Shown here piece by piece: positions 23,701-36,405 of a DNA stretch of 64,000 nucleotides. Within the stretch, counting starts at the first letter, position 1, and every line of letters starts with the position of its first letter. Under the pieces are notes generated by a model that was not told the DNA's origin, did no database searches, and saw only the letters and a list, made by a program, of their open reading frames with translations. The position numbers were made by a program, and so were the translations under genes. This DNA is from Apricaphanius iberus (lineage: Eukaryota; Chordata; Actinopteri; Cyprinodontiformes; Aphaniidae), in contig JAPXFQ010002701.1 in assembly GCA_028564705.1 (NCBI GenBank), forward strand, positions 62,001 through 126,000. The letters run 5' to 3'.

Positions 23701-26700
23701 CAGATGCCAGTCAAATACGATATAATGGACATGTAAGGTTTTATAAGTCCTCAAATCTTATTAATGAAATAATATTTTGCAAAATTACCCCCAGCACACT
23801 TCCCAGGCTGCCATGACTCACAGAAAATCAATCATGAAATCAGTAAGTATGAAATAATGTTATCTAAAAGTACCTACAGATGTTTGATATATGTTTTTCA
23901 AGATAATCTGTATTACAAGTATTTTATGATAACTGAGATAACAGATGTTTGCTATCGCCTTCATATAAAGTTATGAATGGACCATGATTTTGCATACAAG
24001 CTTCACCAAGGATATTCTACATACTTGTTAGAATAGCCCAGATCATTAAACCAAATCAAAGCATAATAGGTTCAGGGAGACAACTTGATTAATCATTATT
24101 TTATATGTGGCTGCTTAGCAAGTAATTTTAGATTCATTCACAGTGTCATTATATACATGCTGAGGCTTGTGCAGCAATATTCCTAATTTCCAATATTGTT
24201 GCTTTGCATATAAGAGAGTCCAAATTCCAATTATCTTCAAATTCTGACTGTTCGTACTCCATTTCATCAGTGGCACACATTGTACTGTACATGTTTCTTT
24301 TAAATCCATAAAATTGTAAAGCACTGGCGTTGGCTTAAATTGACAATCGTAGTTCGATAGACAGTAATTGTCGTTCTGCCATTTGTGGCAGGTATGTTTT
24401 GCATTACAGAGTTTTGAAACTGATATATGGGGAAAACTGTGTTTCATTTTTTGTAGGTACAGTTGTCAGTTGTCCACTTTGTCATATTTTCTTGTAAATA
24501 CGTTTTTTGAAGCAACACTAAAGATACATAAAATTGACTAAGACCAAAGTTTGAAAAATGCTGGTGAAGTAGATAAGAAGAAATATATATTAACATTTAA
24601 AAAACATTAATGTATTAGTAATTAATAAAAGCTTGCCAATACAGGAGAAAAGTAGCCTTTTCCACATGTGTTCTGAACACATGGAAATGTTTCATGCGTG
24701 TCCATCTAGTGTAGACTTCACTTATTTTACTCTAATATCTGCACTTCTCTGGTCACTCCACTCCTGAGACAGACAAAATGTCGCCGGGGCTCTTGACTTG
24801 CTGACTCCACAATTTACAATTACAATTAAGGCCACTGCCGCTTGCAGATTTAGGTTTTAAGTATTTTTTTAAATATTTTTATTTAACCAACAGGTTGCAG
24901 AGTGGGTTAGCCAGAGTCCTGGGTAAAATCTGACAGATAATCTGTTAGTGGGGATTGAGTGGTTCTTTAATGAAAAGGAGGTCCATTAACCTTCAGGTTT
25001 GATTGGTGTAGTGCTAATCAAGAGTTCACAATTATTTATTTATTTTGGTATATTTAAAAAAAAAAAATTAAATACCACTTTTTTTCTCAATTGATATGCC
25101 TGATAGATGCCTGTTGTAATATCAAAAACAAACTACTGTTAAACAGAATTAAACAAAAAATGAATAAATTATAATCTCTCTACATTTTTTCTCCCCCTTT
25201 TATTCAATGGTAACAATGCACCTTAAAAAATAAGTATGAATGATAATTTCTTAAGAGGATGAGCAATGAGTAACAGTACATCGCTTGGCACCTTGTGGTC
25301 ACTGCAAAAGAAACAACAATCACACCAGTCCAACTACGTGGCATTTATAATTTTCCCTGAAATGAGGAACCTATAATTTTTATTACATTTAATGAGGCTG
25401 CTGTGTGGTTCAAAGGGCGGTCTGTGAGGAACAATGATGCTCCTTAGTCTCTGCTCTACCCTGACTATCTTGGTCACAATTTATTTTATTTTTTATGTTT
25501 GTTTAAAGCTACCCAACTTCTAAACCTATGGTATAAACAGATAATGAAATACGTAGTCTGGCTTGGTTTGATTGAAAGACAGTTTAGAAATCTGAGCATT
25601 TATCTCTTTTTGATTACCATTAAAGCGGTTTGAGAGCCTAACACTAACCAACCGCAGCTTAATTGATTCAAACAGCAGTACGACATTTAGACCAACTTCA
25701 GAGGAAATCCTACCTTTTTCTGCACCAGTTATCTTCAAAGCTGCAGATTGCATGGTGTGTGTCCTCATCCCCTACCTACGTATCCACACTCTTAGCTGAG
25801 TGCAGAGTAAAACCTACTGATTTTTACACAGAAGAGGGTTACACCAGTGTTTTAATGTTGGTAATCTCTTTATCATTACTTCAACAACTTTATTGGTCAC
25901 AGTACAGCAAGTTGTAAATCAAACAGAAACTGAAGGGCTGGTGTTCCGCATGCATGTTCTGTTGAGACCTCTTAGTCCTAATCTTAACAGAAATATTTTA
26001 TTGGACTCACACAAACTCAGATTCAGAAAGTTAAACTGCTGCAACAAACAGATGTATTTTCATTGATAATTTCCAGCCAGCTTCTACCTTAATTCAACAT
26101 AACCTGAGAGAGACTACCCAATTGTTTCTCTGCTTGACAGCTGCATCTCATGTTGATTTAAGTGTGCAAAAGCTGGGAACAAAAAAGAGACATAAAGAAG
26201 AGGAGATGGTCGAATTAGAGCATAGGATTATGCACCAAGTAATGAACACAACGACAGCTGGAGGACTGGAATAAATAAGAGAAGTAGAGAAACACAAGTG
26301 AGCAGGGAGGATTTTGATAAGAGCTACCACAACAGAAAGCAAAGAGAGAGCCACATTAGGAGGAATCAGGGGGACAAAAGGTAATCACTTTCTGCTTAAG
26401 AAACCCACTAAAATGAAGAAAAGCGAAGATTAATAAAGAAAAACAAAAGCCATAAAGTCTTGTCATCTAGGACATAATGGTTTTGATAGTTTAAAAAAAA
26501 TGAAGGCAACTGGACTTCTCTTCCTATATTAAAGATGTCTCACCCCTCATCCAAAAGCCTTCTTCAGTTAATAAAGAATAAATGCTATCAAAAGTTTGAA
26601 TTACCAAATTATGTGTAATGTGAAGAAGATGTAGATAAAACAGGCAGTCAAATATGTGTATAAAAGCGACCCTTCAGTTTTATGACCTTTTAGAAAATGA

Positions 26701-27021
26701 CCAGCTGCTGAGAACTTAACTGCAGAGTGTCTTGTCACGTTGTTGGATTGTTTGTATTTTGCTACTCTTCAGCCTCCATCTACTTATAAATCTTTCAAAA
26801 AGGAGCAAACCTTCTCTACCTTATAGAATAGGGTTATCTTTAATTTAGCTGTATTTTTGTTTTTCCTTTTCTGGTGGTTACTGCCTGATACTTGCACTCC
26901 TGAGGGGAAACCGTTCTACTTCATATTTCTTTGTGAACGGATTGAAGAAAATGTGGGAAGCAGAACTGCTTGAATGGGAATATTTCTCTTAGTCAAAAGA
27001 CCGTAACCTTCGAACACATAT
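23701..27021. other. Unassigned AT-rich sequence
   Basis: No gene recognised. Frames at 24115-24447, 25526-25768 and 25663-25917 lack motifs. 26505-26575 (gtctcacccctcatccaaaa...cttcttcagtt) recalls a common fish repeat, but the match is short. Confidence 0.45.
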
Positions 27022-28862
27022 ACAGTGTCCTGTACAAGGATTCATGTGTCTTGATGTTTTTGTTGTTTTTTACATTCTGACACGTGACAACCAGAAAACT
27101 GGGATTTCATGTGATAGAACACAACATAGTAGCTCATTATTCAGACATGGAAGAAAATAGAAATATGGTTTCCAAAGTTTTTTTTGTTGTTTTTGTTTTT
27201 TGTTTTTTTTGGGGGGGGTAAAGGGGTAGGAATACTTTTGCATCCCATTACAGTGTAACATTATTGTAAAAAGTAAATAGGTGGAGAGGCTTACAAAAAG
27301 GCTATGTGTTGATCTTTGAACAAGTTTTTGTGTAGTTTGAACTTGTGCTACTCTGATTAGACTTTGCAAGTGACTACTTAAAAACATCACAACACAATCC
27401 TGACACATATGTCACTCACTGCGCAATTCTGATTTTCAGCTTAATATTACGTCACCGTATCGGCTCAGGGTAGAATTATCCAGCAGCCTGTCTCTATTTT
27501 CAACCGAACAGCTTCACATAGTGCTGCATTTGTGGTAAATGTAAGCCTTTTGCAAAACTTTATTTTTTTAAATAAAATGTGCCAGAAGGAGACAGTGCAG
27601 TGTATGGGGTTTTGATACCTTCAAACTGCTAGTGTGAGGATGCTAAGAAATGTGCTCGAAACCCGACCTGAAGTCTCAGGATCCAGTGTGTAATCAGACA
27701 CTACAAGATATTAGCACCAACTTTCAAAAGCTAATGTAACCATTTCATAGTTATAAATGTAATTTATCTGGCATATTTATGTTAATTATTTATTAAGCTA
27801 TTAAAGCAAATATCCCATTATTATGCAATATAAGCAGCTTTTCTCCGCTTTTCTTTTCTTTTTTTATAAATTAAGGTTGGTATAGTTTTAAAGAATACAT
27901 CTGGTCCTCACTTTGAGCTATTTTTTAAGAGATTGTAAGATTTTTTTAAATATGTTGATGAAGTGTTTTTCACTTGTTTTGGCCAGTGTTCACATCCCAA
28001 CACAGGCCTGCACATCAGAAGTTGGAAAATGGCTTGTTAAACTGAAAACAGGCCTAAAACAAAAACCAAACAAAAGAACAACAAAAAACACTCAGACTTT
28101 CTCCAAAGAACATTCTAAGTGTCTGGACCACTGTTACACAGCTTTAAAAGATACAGTATGATCAAATATCATGCCGTCACAAAACCGCTTTGGGACTTTC
28201 TTATAACTCTCTCCTTCATCTCATTACAACCTATAAATACAAATGAAAAACTCTTTAGCCTGTGGTTTGGACTATTAGGAAGTGGACAGAGCAATCAAAG
28301 GTGTTACAGGCCTACTCTGACTGCCCAGATTGGATTTATTTCTAAACTGACTGAGTTTACTGAAACTATCCTGTCTTACATTTGCTATTAAGAGGACGTG
28401 TGTGTAATCCAAGAATTCTCGCACATAGGACAACGATGAACCATAGTTCGCTTAAGATCTGAGGAAGCTGCGAATGGAAAAAGGAAGAAGCTTACGGAAG
28501 AGGGCACTGGGCTGTGTGTAAGCAGCCCAGGAAGAAAATGACCACAGAGATCAAGGTAGCTAAGAGAAGTGACAGTGAGAGGCTAAAAACTAGATTCTTA
28601 ACTAAAGACCCAGCAGCAGTTTGAATGGTCTTAAAACATCATTGTCCACTGGAGCCCTTCCCCTCACCCTGAGCGCAATCTAATGTGGCAGATCACCGTA
28701 ACAACTTCTACTGCCGGTTTGAATCTTCTACTTCACTTTATGCATTACTGTGTGTTGGTCTATCCTATACAATCCCAATGAAATGCATTGAGGTGCTTGG
28801 GTGTAATGTGATATAATCTGAAATAAGTAGAGGAATACTTTTACAGGGCACTGTATGTCTCC
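27022..28862 (+). mobile_element. Candidate degenerate Tc1-like element with long inverted ends
   Basis: 27022-27250 carries a Tc1 5' end (cagtgtcctgtacaaggatt, tgggatttcatgtgatagaa). 28725-28862 carries the matching 3' end (gtgttggtctatcctataca, gaatacttttacagggcact). The two are related in inverted orientation over more than 100 bases. The 1.8 kb spacing suits one element, but no transposase words are readable in between, so the two ends could also be separate insertions. A T/G-rich run lies at 27178-27218. Confidence 0.5.
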
Positions 28863-30674
28863 ACAACACATAACTTTATTTACCATGGTTCATGTAAGAA
28901 ACAATTAGAGCAAACCTTAATAATTCAAGAATTTCTCACTCCAAAAAAACTCAATAATTTCACATAAATGTAAAAACTAATGCTTTGGAGTGTTTTTTTG
29001 GTCCATACTATCTCCTCCTTCTGTGACAGTTGGTCTGATTAGATAAACACAGTTGAAAATAGCTGACATGAGGAGGTGGCCGAGTGTGATGCCTTCTGGA
29101 GCATCCTGGAGCTTGCTGTTTGAAATGAAGTTTTCACAGATCGGATGACCACTAAAGAGCTAGCAATTCTAGAAAAGTCTTAACACTGAATCATTCCCTT
29201 TATTAGTCATTTCTACATGCAGCAATGATGATTGATCCAACATTTAAAATGCCCCCATCTATCAATATTTACCGAACCCTAGGAACATCCAATTTAGGAC
29301 TTTTCATCTGTTTGATGGTATGAAGCTGGGGAGTTTTGTGCACTAGGAGACCATTCTGCAAGCTTATAAATCTCAGACTCAGTCATGATATCAGAGGCTT
29401 TATTGGGGGTTGTTAGTGAGTTTGCAGTTCTCTCCAGTGGGTGTCCTGGTTGGAAATCCTTATTTATGGATTTCTGAGGTTGCTGAAAGCCAGTGTATGG
29501 TATTCGTTGTAGTGTGTTCTCTTAAGGCCATGTCTGTTTGTTAAAACTGTAATTGAACTCAAGCATTAAAAAAGAATTAGGCTCTCCCAAAGGGTACACT
29601 GACCTGTCAGTAGGAAAAATGACTAGAATGTTGCTGATCACTAATGGGAACAGTAAATTTTAAGTTGCCCTGCTGTGTGGCTAATGGACAAAATAAACTA
29701 TGCTTTAACCTCCCAAGCATAAAAAAACCCATAAAAAGACATTTTAGTGGATTAACATGTAAAAAAAAATAGAAATATGCCTATGTTTATTTGGTTGTAA
29801 ATTATAAAAGCACACTGAATAAATTAAAAATGTAATATGGTGAGGAAACAAATCTTCTCCAGGCAGCTCTTTATGAAGTGACATATAAAGAGGAAAAATA
29901 AGCCACACTCTTATTGATTCCAGGAAGACTACATCCACATTCTTAACGGCCAATTTATTTTTGACTCCATACGCTACAGTGCAAGATAGGTATAGAGTTT
30001 TTGGGAGGCTTTGACTTTTCAGTTGTATAGCAGAAGAGAAACTGCATGGGCTACTGCTGAAAAAGCGGTCCAGCTGACCGGCCTGACAGTAGGCACACAA
30101 GGACTAAAATGTGCAAGGCGGTGGAGGCTGATCAGCAGAACTGTTGAGAAGGAAAAGCAGAGGTTTAAAAAAGGAGTAAAGTTGAAAAGCAGCTAATATT
30201 CCTCAGGTAAACAATAGGTTGGATCATTCATAGCTGCAATTACATTTGCACATCAGTGCATCTTAGTGAGAGCCTTCTCCATTTTTTTTTTTTCTTTACT
30301 TTTCTCCCTAACAATATCTTCAAAAACATTATCATTCATTAGCCAGCTGGCTGCTCAATGCTATTCAAAGATGACAATGATCTGCTAGGAAACCTATGGC
30401 CCGATGCTGTGATGCAACTGTGATAAAAGAAAAAGCATTGGATGTAGTGGAGACTAACTTCATCGATTGGCCAATTGGCTACCATGGTGATTGGAGATGA
30501 GCTGGCCAAAGACCACAGAATTTATATTAACAGGTTCTCCTACTGTCTGGGTATTACGAGATGTGCAAGCTGACAGTCCACTTCCTTGTGTTGCTGGATC
30601 AGCATTCTCCAAACCTAGCAAACATAACCATGTATCATTATATACATATCTTCACATGCTATGACAAAAATAAG
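28863..30674. other. Unassigned sequence
   Basis: No gene or repeat recognised. Minus-strand frame 29744-30100 and plus-strand 30011-30196 have no motif support. Confidence 0.45.
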
Positions 30675-31128
30675 TAGGGATGTCACACTTTCAATTTTTC
30701 TGTATCGAACTCGATTGAAATTATGTTACAACCTCTCTCTTAAATCACCTGCTAGGAAAGTTTAAGTTCCTGGTGACTTTAGGTCCTAGATTGCAGCCAC
30801 CCTCTGTTACTAATCATTACTGTTATTTATTTAAACAAGATTGTTACACTTATATTGTAAAAAAATATTTCTACTTGACCATTAATGCCTAATGTGATAC
30901 ATTATACAACAATAATGGAAATTGTATCTCTTACATGTCTTTTGAAATAAGATTTACTGTACAAATTGTAATAAATAAAACCAATGATCATGGACTAGAC
31001 TTGTCTAAAAATTGCATAGGGCTCTGTACTGTAAGAAAAGGAAAAGAAAATTGAGATTTGAATCAAATTGTGACCCTAAAATTGAAATTCAAATCAAATT
31101 GAGGATTTGTGGAATTGTGACACCCCTA
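30675..31128. mobile_element. hAT-like miniature element
   Basis: Left end tagggatgtcacactttc pairs with right end ggaattgtgacacccct(a), giving an imperfect 18-bp inverted repeat of the 'tagggGtgtcac' type common in fish. An 8-base string aaaaataa occurs beside both ends (30666-30673 and 31128-31135), a possible target-site duplication, although in AT-rich DNA it could be chance. Inside, related aaatcaaatt words repeat near the right end. No transposase. Confidence 0.7.
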
Positions 31129-33493
31129 AAAATAAATAACTTGTTCAATCTGTTGTGTGATGCCCTCATTTGTCTTGAACACATTATGTTGTTAGTACAT
31201 CTATATACGTTTTAACATTGCTCATGATAATTTCAGTATATATTGCATCATTAACTCTAGAGAATGATATGACCATTTGGCTTTTCTTAATTGTTTTAGT
31301 ATAAAATATCAGTTTAACACAATATTGGTATATGTAACTTATGATGTATTCAGATTATATTTACCTACAGCAAGGTCCAAATATGTCCTCATTTTATGTA
31401 AAAATTTTATTTAAATGTACCCATCAAGTGTATGTTGATTCGCTTGTTCATATATAAGTGTGTTTTTATTTTATTTTATCCCCTTAGGTAATGGCTTATT
31501 TATTGTGCCATATGTTTGTGTTTGCAGTCTCCTCCCTGTGTTTGCATGTAGAGGTGCATGCCACATGAGCATGGGGTTATGTCATCTGCATCTTTCCACT
31601 TGACAGAAAACACTGACAGCTTGACTTTGGAGCTCCAAATGTCCATGGCACAATATTCGCTCCTTAAAATCCCATTCTGTTCAACCAGTAGGAGTCTTGA
31701 GTGCAGTGCAGAGGGTGTGATCCTTTGCTAAATTCATGTCTGAGCAAGCTTTCACTTGTGTTTAGAGGTTGTCTGGCCAAGTCAGATGGTATTCTTTCTG
31801 GGATTGTGCCAGGGTGTCTGGAATGAGTTGTTGCAAAATGTTTGCTTGTTTTTAGGTTGCCTCAGATGGTAGGGACATTTCTATGGTTGACATCCAAACA
31901 TGTTTTAGTCAAAGCAGCTTTGTGTTGGTAACACATTACTGCATTTTTTTTTTTGTTAGATTATCTATTACTTTTACAGAAACATATGAGCAAAGATTTG
32001 GATTTTTTTAATGTGCAGTTCACATCATAATTGTTAACATGGATTATTATTGAAGTCTTCCTGTTGACAATATTATTATGGTTTCTGTGATATGGCACAT
32101 TACCAATTTTTATCCCTCATTGGAAAATAAACCTTCTGTTTAAATTAAGCCTTTTAACTATTGTTAGGCTCATTCTTATCTATGGTTTTTCAGATACTTT
32201 TAATTGTATATGATTCTGGAACATGTTGATGGCAGCATCATGGTGGAAATGTTTGTTTTTTTTTTCTTTAGGAGGGGTTCAAAAGCCTTTGGGTGTTTCT
32301 GAATAGAATTTTGGGATAATTGACAGAATTCATTAAAACATTAAAAACAAATCACCAGAAGAGCGACATAGTTGTTTGAATGACTAAAATCTATTAAATG
32401 CTTCAGAAAATCTTAGACTGCAACTAATATTCACCTTTCAATAAACAATAATAACCCTAAACATACAGCCAGAACTACTTGAATCCCTTGGATAAATTCC
32501 TATACATGTGTTATACCGTCACAGGCAAAACCTCGGCATAAATCCAATTGCAAATTATGTAACAGAGGTTATCCATCCAATTTGTGTTAGCTTGATCTAA
32601 GTCCAACAAAGGAAATACATTTTATTGTTTATTTTAAAAACTCCCTATTCATTAACTTCCTTCCTCTTTTCAAAAGTATGTGACAAGTTGTGATCACAAT
32701 AAATTGTTGTTTTGCATTCATTAAAACCTGGCCTTCGACCTCCTTGACCCTGAGCACAGTAAATTAACTACAAAATAGATGAAACGCATTAATGAAAAAA
32801 AAAAAAACATTCTTCCGAGTTGCTGATTCAGGACTGTGTACACAATTAAACTGTAATATCTGAATCTGCAATCTTTCTGCAGTCAATTGTTTTGATGACT
32901 CTAATGATCTCTAATTTTTAGAGGTATTGAGACTTAAATTGGCCACAAAAATATAAGACGAAAAAAAATCTTGCCATGGTTCAAAGGCAGAAGAAGAGCA
33001 TTGAAGACAGAGAGGAAGAAAATAATCTGTGTATGGTATGTTAGACTGACGAAAAATATGACGAGTGTGAAGGCTTTTCATACAGGTTTCCCCGATCTGA
33101 GGAAGGGCAGCAGAAAAACTGTAGAAATGTACATAAGCATGTTTATCATTTTGAGAAAGATGAAGATTGAAACATATTTTGTACCCCTGGCTACCCAACC
33201 AAGCAAAGTATATTACAATCCAAAAACTCAATTTCATTGTGAATTTAATTCTGACATCATTCAGGTAAATCAGAGAGAGTTACAGTGGAAAAACTCTGAG
33301 CCTTTCCGGTAGAGTGGCCATTCCTCACGAAAATGTACATTGGCAGCCCACTGAGAGTTCAGCAGAAGTGATTTAGATAGTGGAAGGAAAACAAGAAGGA
33401 AAAGGGAGGGTTAGGTGAAAGAGAAGTTCAGCTGTTTGGTTATAAAATGAGACAATTGCAACCTAATTCCAGGGTCACATAAAGACAGGAATA
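31129..33493. other. Unassigned sequence
   Basis: 31500-31960 is of higher complexity and free of recognised repeats. 32911-33312 has overlapping frames on both strands without motifs. No gene is supported. Confidence 0.45.
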
Positions 33494-33551
33494 AAGGTCA
33501 ACCTTCTATCACCTGAAGATTGAAGGTCAACCTTCTATTACCTGAAGGTTG
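33494..33551 (+). repeat. 29-bp tandem duplication at the start of an L2 fragment
   Basis: 33494-33522 and 33523-33551 are two copies of a 29-base unit (aaggtcaaccttctatcacc onward) with two differences. Confidence 0.9.
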
Positions 33552-34045
33552 AACATTTCTAGGATTAAAGAACTAATGTTGCAACAGGACCTTGGAAAAC
33601 TCAATGCATTGATCTTTAGTTGGATTGATTTCAGCTACAGCATCCTCAGACGTCTACCTGAAAAGTCTATCAGACAGCTGCAGCTGATCCAGAACGCTGC
33701 TGCTCGCAAGAACAAGAAACTAGAACCAGAAATGTAGAGCACATCACCCTAGTTCTAAAGTCGTTACACTGGCTCCCTGTAGCTAAGAGAATAGACTTCA
33801 AAAATACTCCTACTAGTTTATACATCATTAAATGGCTTAGTGCTAAAATATGTTTAAGACCTACTGTCTATACCGACACCCAGATCACTCAGGTCCTCCA
33901 ATTCTAATTTATTAATAATCCCTAGAATCAGAAACAAACAGAAGCAGTTTTTAGTTTCTATGCTCCTCTTATCTGGAACAAACTGCCTGATGACTGCAAA
34001 GCTGCTGAAACACTGTCACTGCTTCTTAATAGATACTTTTTTTTT
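33552..34045 (+). pseudogene. L2-clade LINE reverse transcriptase, C-terminal remnant
   Basis: Encodes the end of the reverse transcriptase of an L2/Maui-type LINE, the polymerase that copies element RNA at the target site. In frame at 33549-33737 are SRIKELMLQQDLGKL, then LPEKSIRQLQLIQNAAARK, the hallmark of the region after the palm. The matching HITPVLKSLHWLPV sequence follows with frameshifts at 33740-33790. A WNKLPDD-like segment lies near 33973-33995. Everything upstream is missing, as usual for 5'-truncated LINE insertions. Confidence 0.88.
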
Positions 34046-36099
34046 TTTTGGGCCATTAACTGCAAATCCTAAAGATTATTGTGCATACAAATCCTAGTAT
34101 ATCTGCAGTGTTTCATATACTAAGCAACAACCATCCCAGATTATAAATTCTAAAATCATATTTCCTCCCATATTTGATTATTGATTTAAACTTCAGTAAA
34201 TTATCTTTACTAAGTCTGGATGAACGGATTGTGTCAGTCTCTATATTCATTAACACACAACTGAGCAGGTGTATTTACTAAACTGGAAGGTTAGTTTACT
34301 CACAGAAAAACTGTGAGAAATGTAAAGTCTTTTGACAAGGAGCTCAAAGTTTGAAACTTGATATTTTTTTTGTTAGTTGTTGTTTTTTTGTTTTTGTTTT
34401 TTTGCATTTTAATTGGACAATGACCCTGCCAAGAAAACACAATACAGAGATCAAGTGTGACCCAGCTAGGATGTGGACCTAAACGCATGAGAGCATCTCT
34501 GTGGAGCAGAAAATGGCTTAGCACCGACAGTGGCCATGCCAGTTGAGAGAGCTTAAATGATCCTGCCTATAAGAATGAAGGGAATGGATAAAAGAACAAA
34601 CTAATTTAATCATGTTTAATTAAAATCAAATATGTTTGATTAAGTTGTATTAAAAATTAACTATTTATCATTTCCCTACAAATTTTTTGTCTCTGTTCAG
34701 TTCAAATACTTCCCTTTAAATCAATAAAACAAGGTTTTACACCTATTTGTGTCTCTTTTTGTATGTGCCAGAATTATCAGTCTTTCTTGGGCAAACCTTC
34801 AATCTCACTTGTGTCTCATTCTAAATGTGCTTGATACAACAGAGCCTTGAATTTCACACCTGCATTTTTCCTGACACAAGATGTCACACACAATGTCTTC
34901 TGTCATGTTGGTCACTCTGCATTAATAAATCAGGTCTCTTCACGAAAATGCCTAAAGGTACATACTAAAAATGACCAAACGCTATTCTCCTCTGGGATGT
35001 TTTTAATTTGTTTTATTCAGTAAAAATTCAATTAGCTAATTTTGTTAATAAGAAAACACATGAGACATCTGACTTTTTGTACCTTAAATGGGACAACATA
35101 CCATTAAGATGACCAGGGTTTTTGTCTGTATTGGAAGTTAATTATGGGTTTTGAATCCATTAATCTAAAGATTTACTGTGCCTTGTAAAATAATTTAAAC
35201 CACAAACTTTCAAGTATTTTACTTGAGCTTTATTTTGAGGTGGAACGAAAATAAAATGAAATTTATCACTTTTTATTTTTTTTTATTTTTATGAGAAGTA
35301 TTTCTCAGTTGTCTCACTTGTTAACATAAAAAGAAAAAAAAAACATCTGAAAAGTTCTTGGTTATATAAGGGTTATATAGGGTCTCTCCTCTGATATCTT
35401 TTTAAAGAGTGCAGCAAATCCCTTCGGTTGTCAATATGTATATAAATTAACGTAACCATTAGTAAGGCCTCATATGTTTGTTAAAAGAAGTGAGCAAGCA
35501 GCATTATAAAGAAGGCCTGAAAAAAAATCAAACAGCTCAGATATAATGTTGTGAACAGGTTAATATTAAGGTTGGGTCTCCACACAGTGAGAGCCTTAAT
35601 CAGAAAAGAAGCCATTCCAGAGTAGGTACAGAGATCAGCAACTCTAGTGGAATAACAATTAGTTATGCAATTAACACATTTAGTTTTTATGGACCCTGCA
35701 ATGATAAGTAACATAGATGATAGATGGATGGATGGAATTGTGGCAACAAGATAGCAATGAGTCATGAGTACTCCCATTCACAGTTTACAAGAAGCCTTGT
35801 AGGGCGTTGGCCCCCAACTTTTAGCTACTAGCAGAAGGAAAAAAAGTTGGTGGACCAGGCATTTGAACTCAAACATTATAGAGGGTATTTGTGGGGATGA
35901 TGGGAAGGGATGCATTATGTAATAATAGGCTTACCTATGCAAGTACACTGGTTTATTTTTCCTGTATTAGCTGCATATAAACTATAAAATACATTTAATA
36001 TAAAAAGTAGTGTTATTAAATATATTATATTTAATATAAAAGTATTATTGCCAATAGCAAATTGTCCAGGGTTTTTCACTCTTTTTCACTTCAACTACA
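34046..36099. other. Unassigned sequence
   Basis: AT-rich. Poly-T runs at 34039-34050 and 34365-34402, and a short gatg repeat at 35714-35733. No gene recognised. Confidence 0.45.
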
Positions 36100-36405
36100 A
36101 AGTGACCCACTTGTTGAGACTTTTGATGTATGAGGCAGAAAACCAAAATGTGCAAGAAGGTTCTCTTTTCAGACAAAACCAAATCAAAACTTTTCATTAT
36201 TAATACAGTCTATGTGTGGTGGAACACATACCATTTCCGATGGTGAAACATGACAGTGGCACCGTAATGTATAATAGTTTTGCCTTCACCAGGAACAGGG
36301 AAATGAGATTAGTTGATGAGACGATAAATAGATCTGAACAGAGGGGAATCATGGAAGAAAAGCTGTTAAAGTTGTTAAATACAATGGTTAGATCAAAGCA
36401 TTTTC
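36100..36405 (+). pseudogene. Tc1-like transposase shard
   Basis: The DNA follows the Tc1 catalytic region: ccatttccgatggtgaaaca corresponds to the IPTVKHGGG motif, caccaggaacagggaaatga to SSAGTGKL, and ggaatcatggaagaaaagct to the LEENL segment. The conserved MLWG step is lost and several frame changes occur. Only about 300 bases remain. Confidence 0.7.

Noticed and set aside
26505..26575. Match to a common fish 'ctcatccaa..gcttcttcagtt' repeat
   Set aside because: Too short and diverged to assign a family or limits.
32911..33312. Overlapping 108- and 113-codon frames on opposite strands
   Set aside because: No motif or repeat match, no splice context; opposite-strand overlap of this length is expected by chance.
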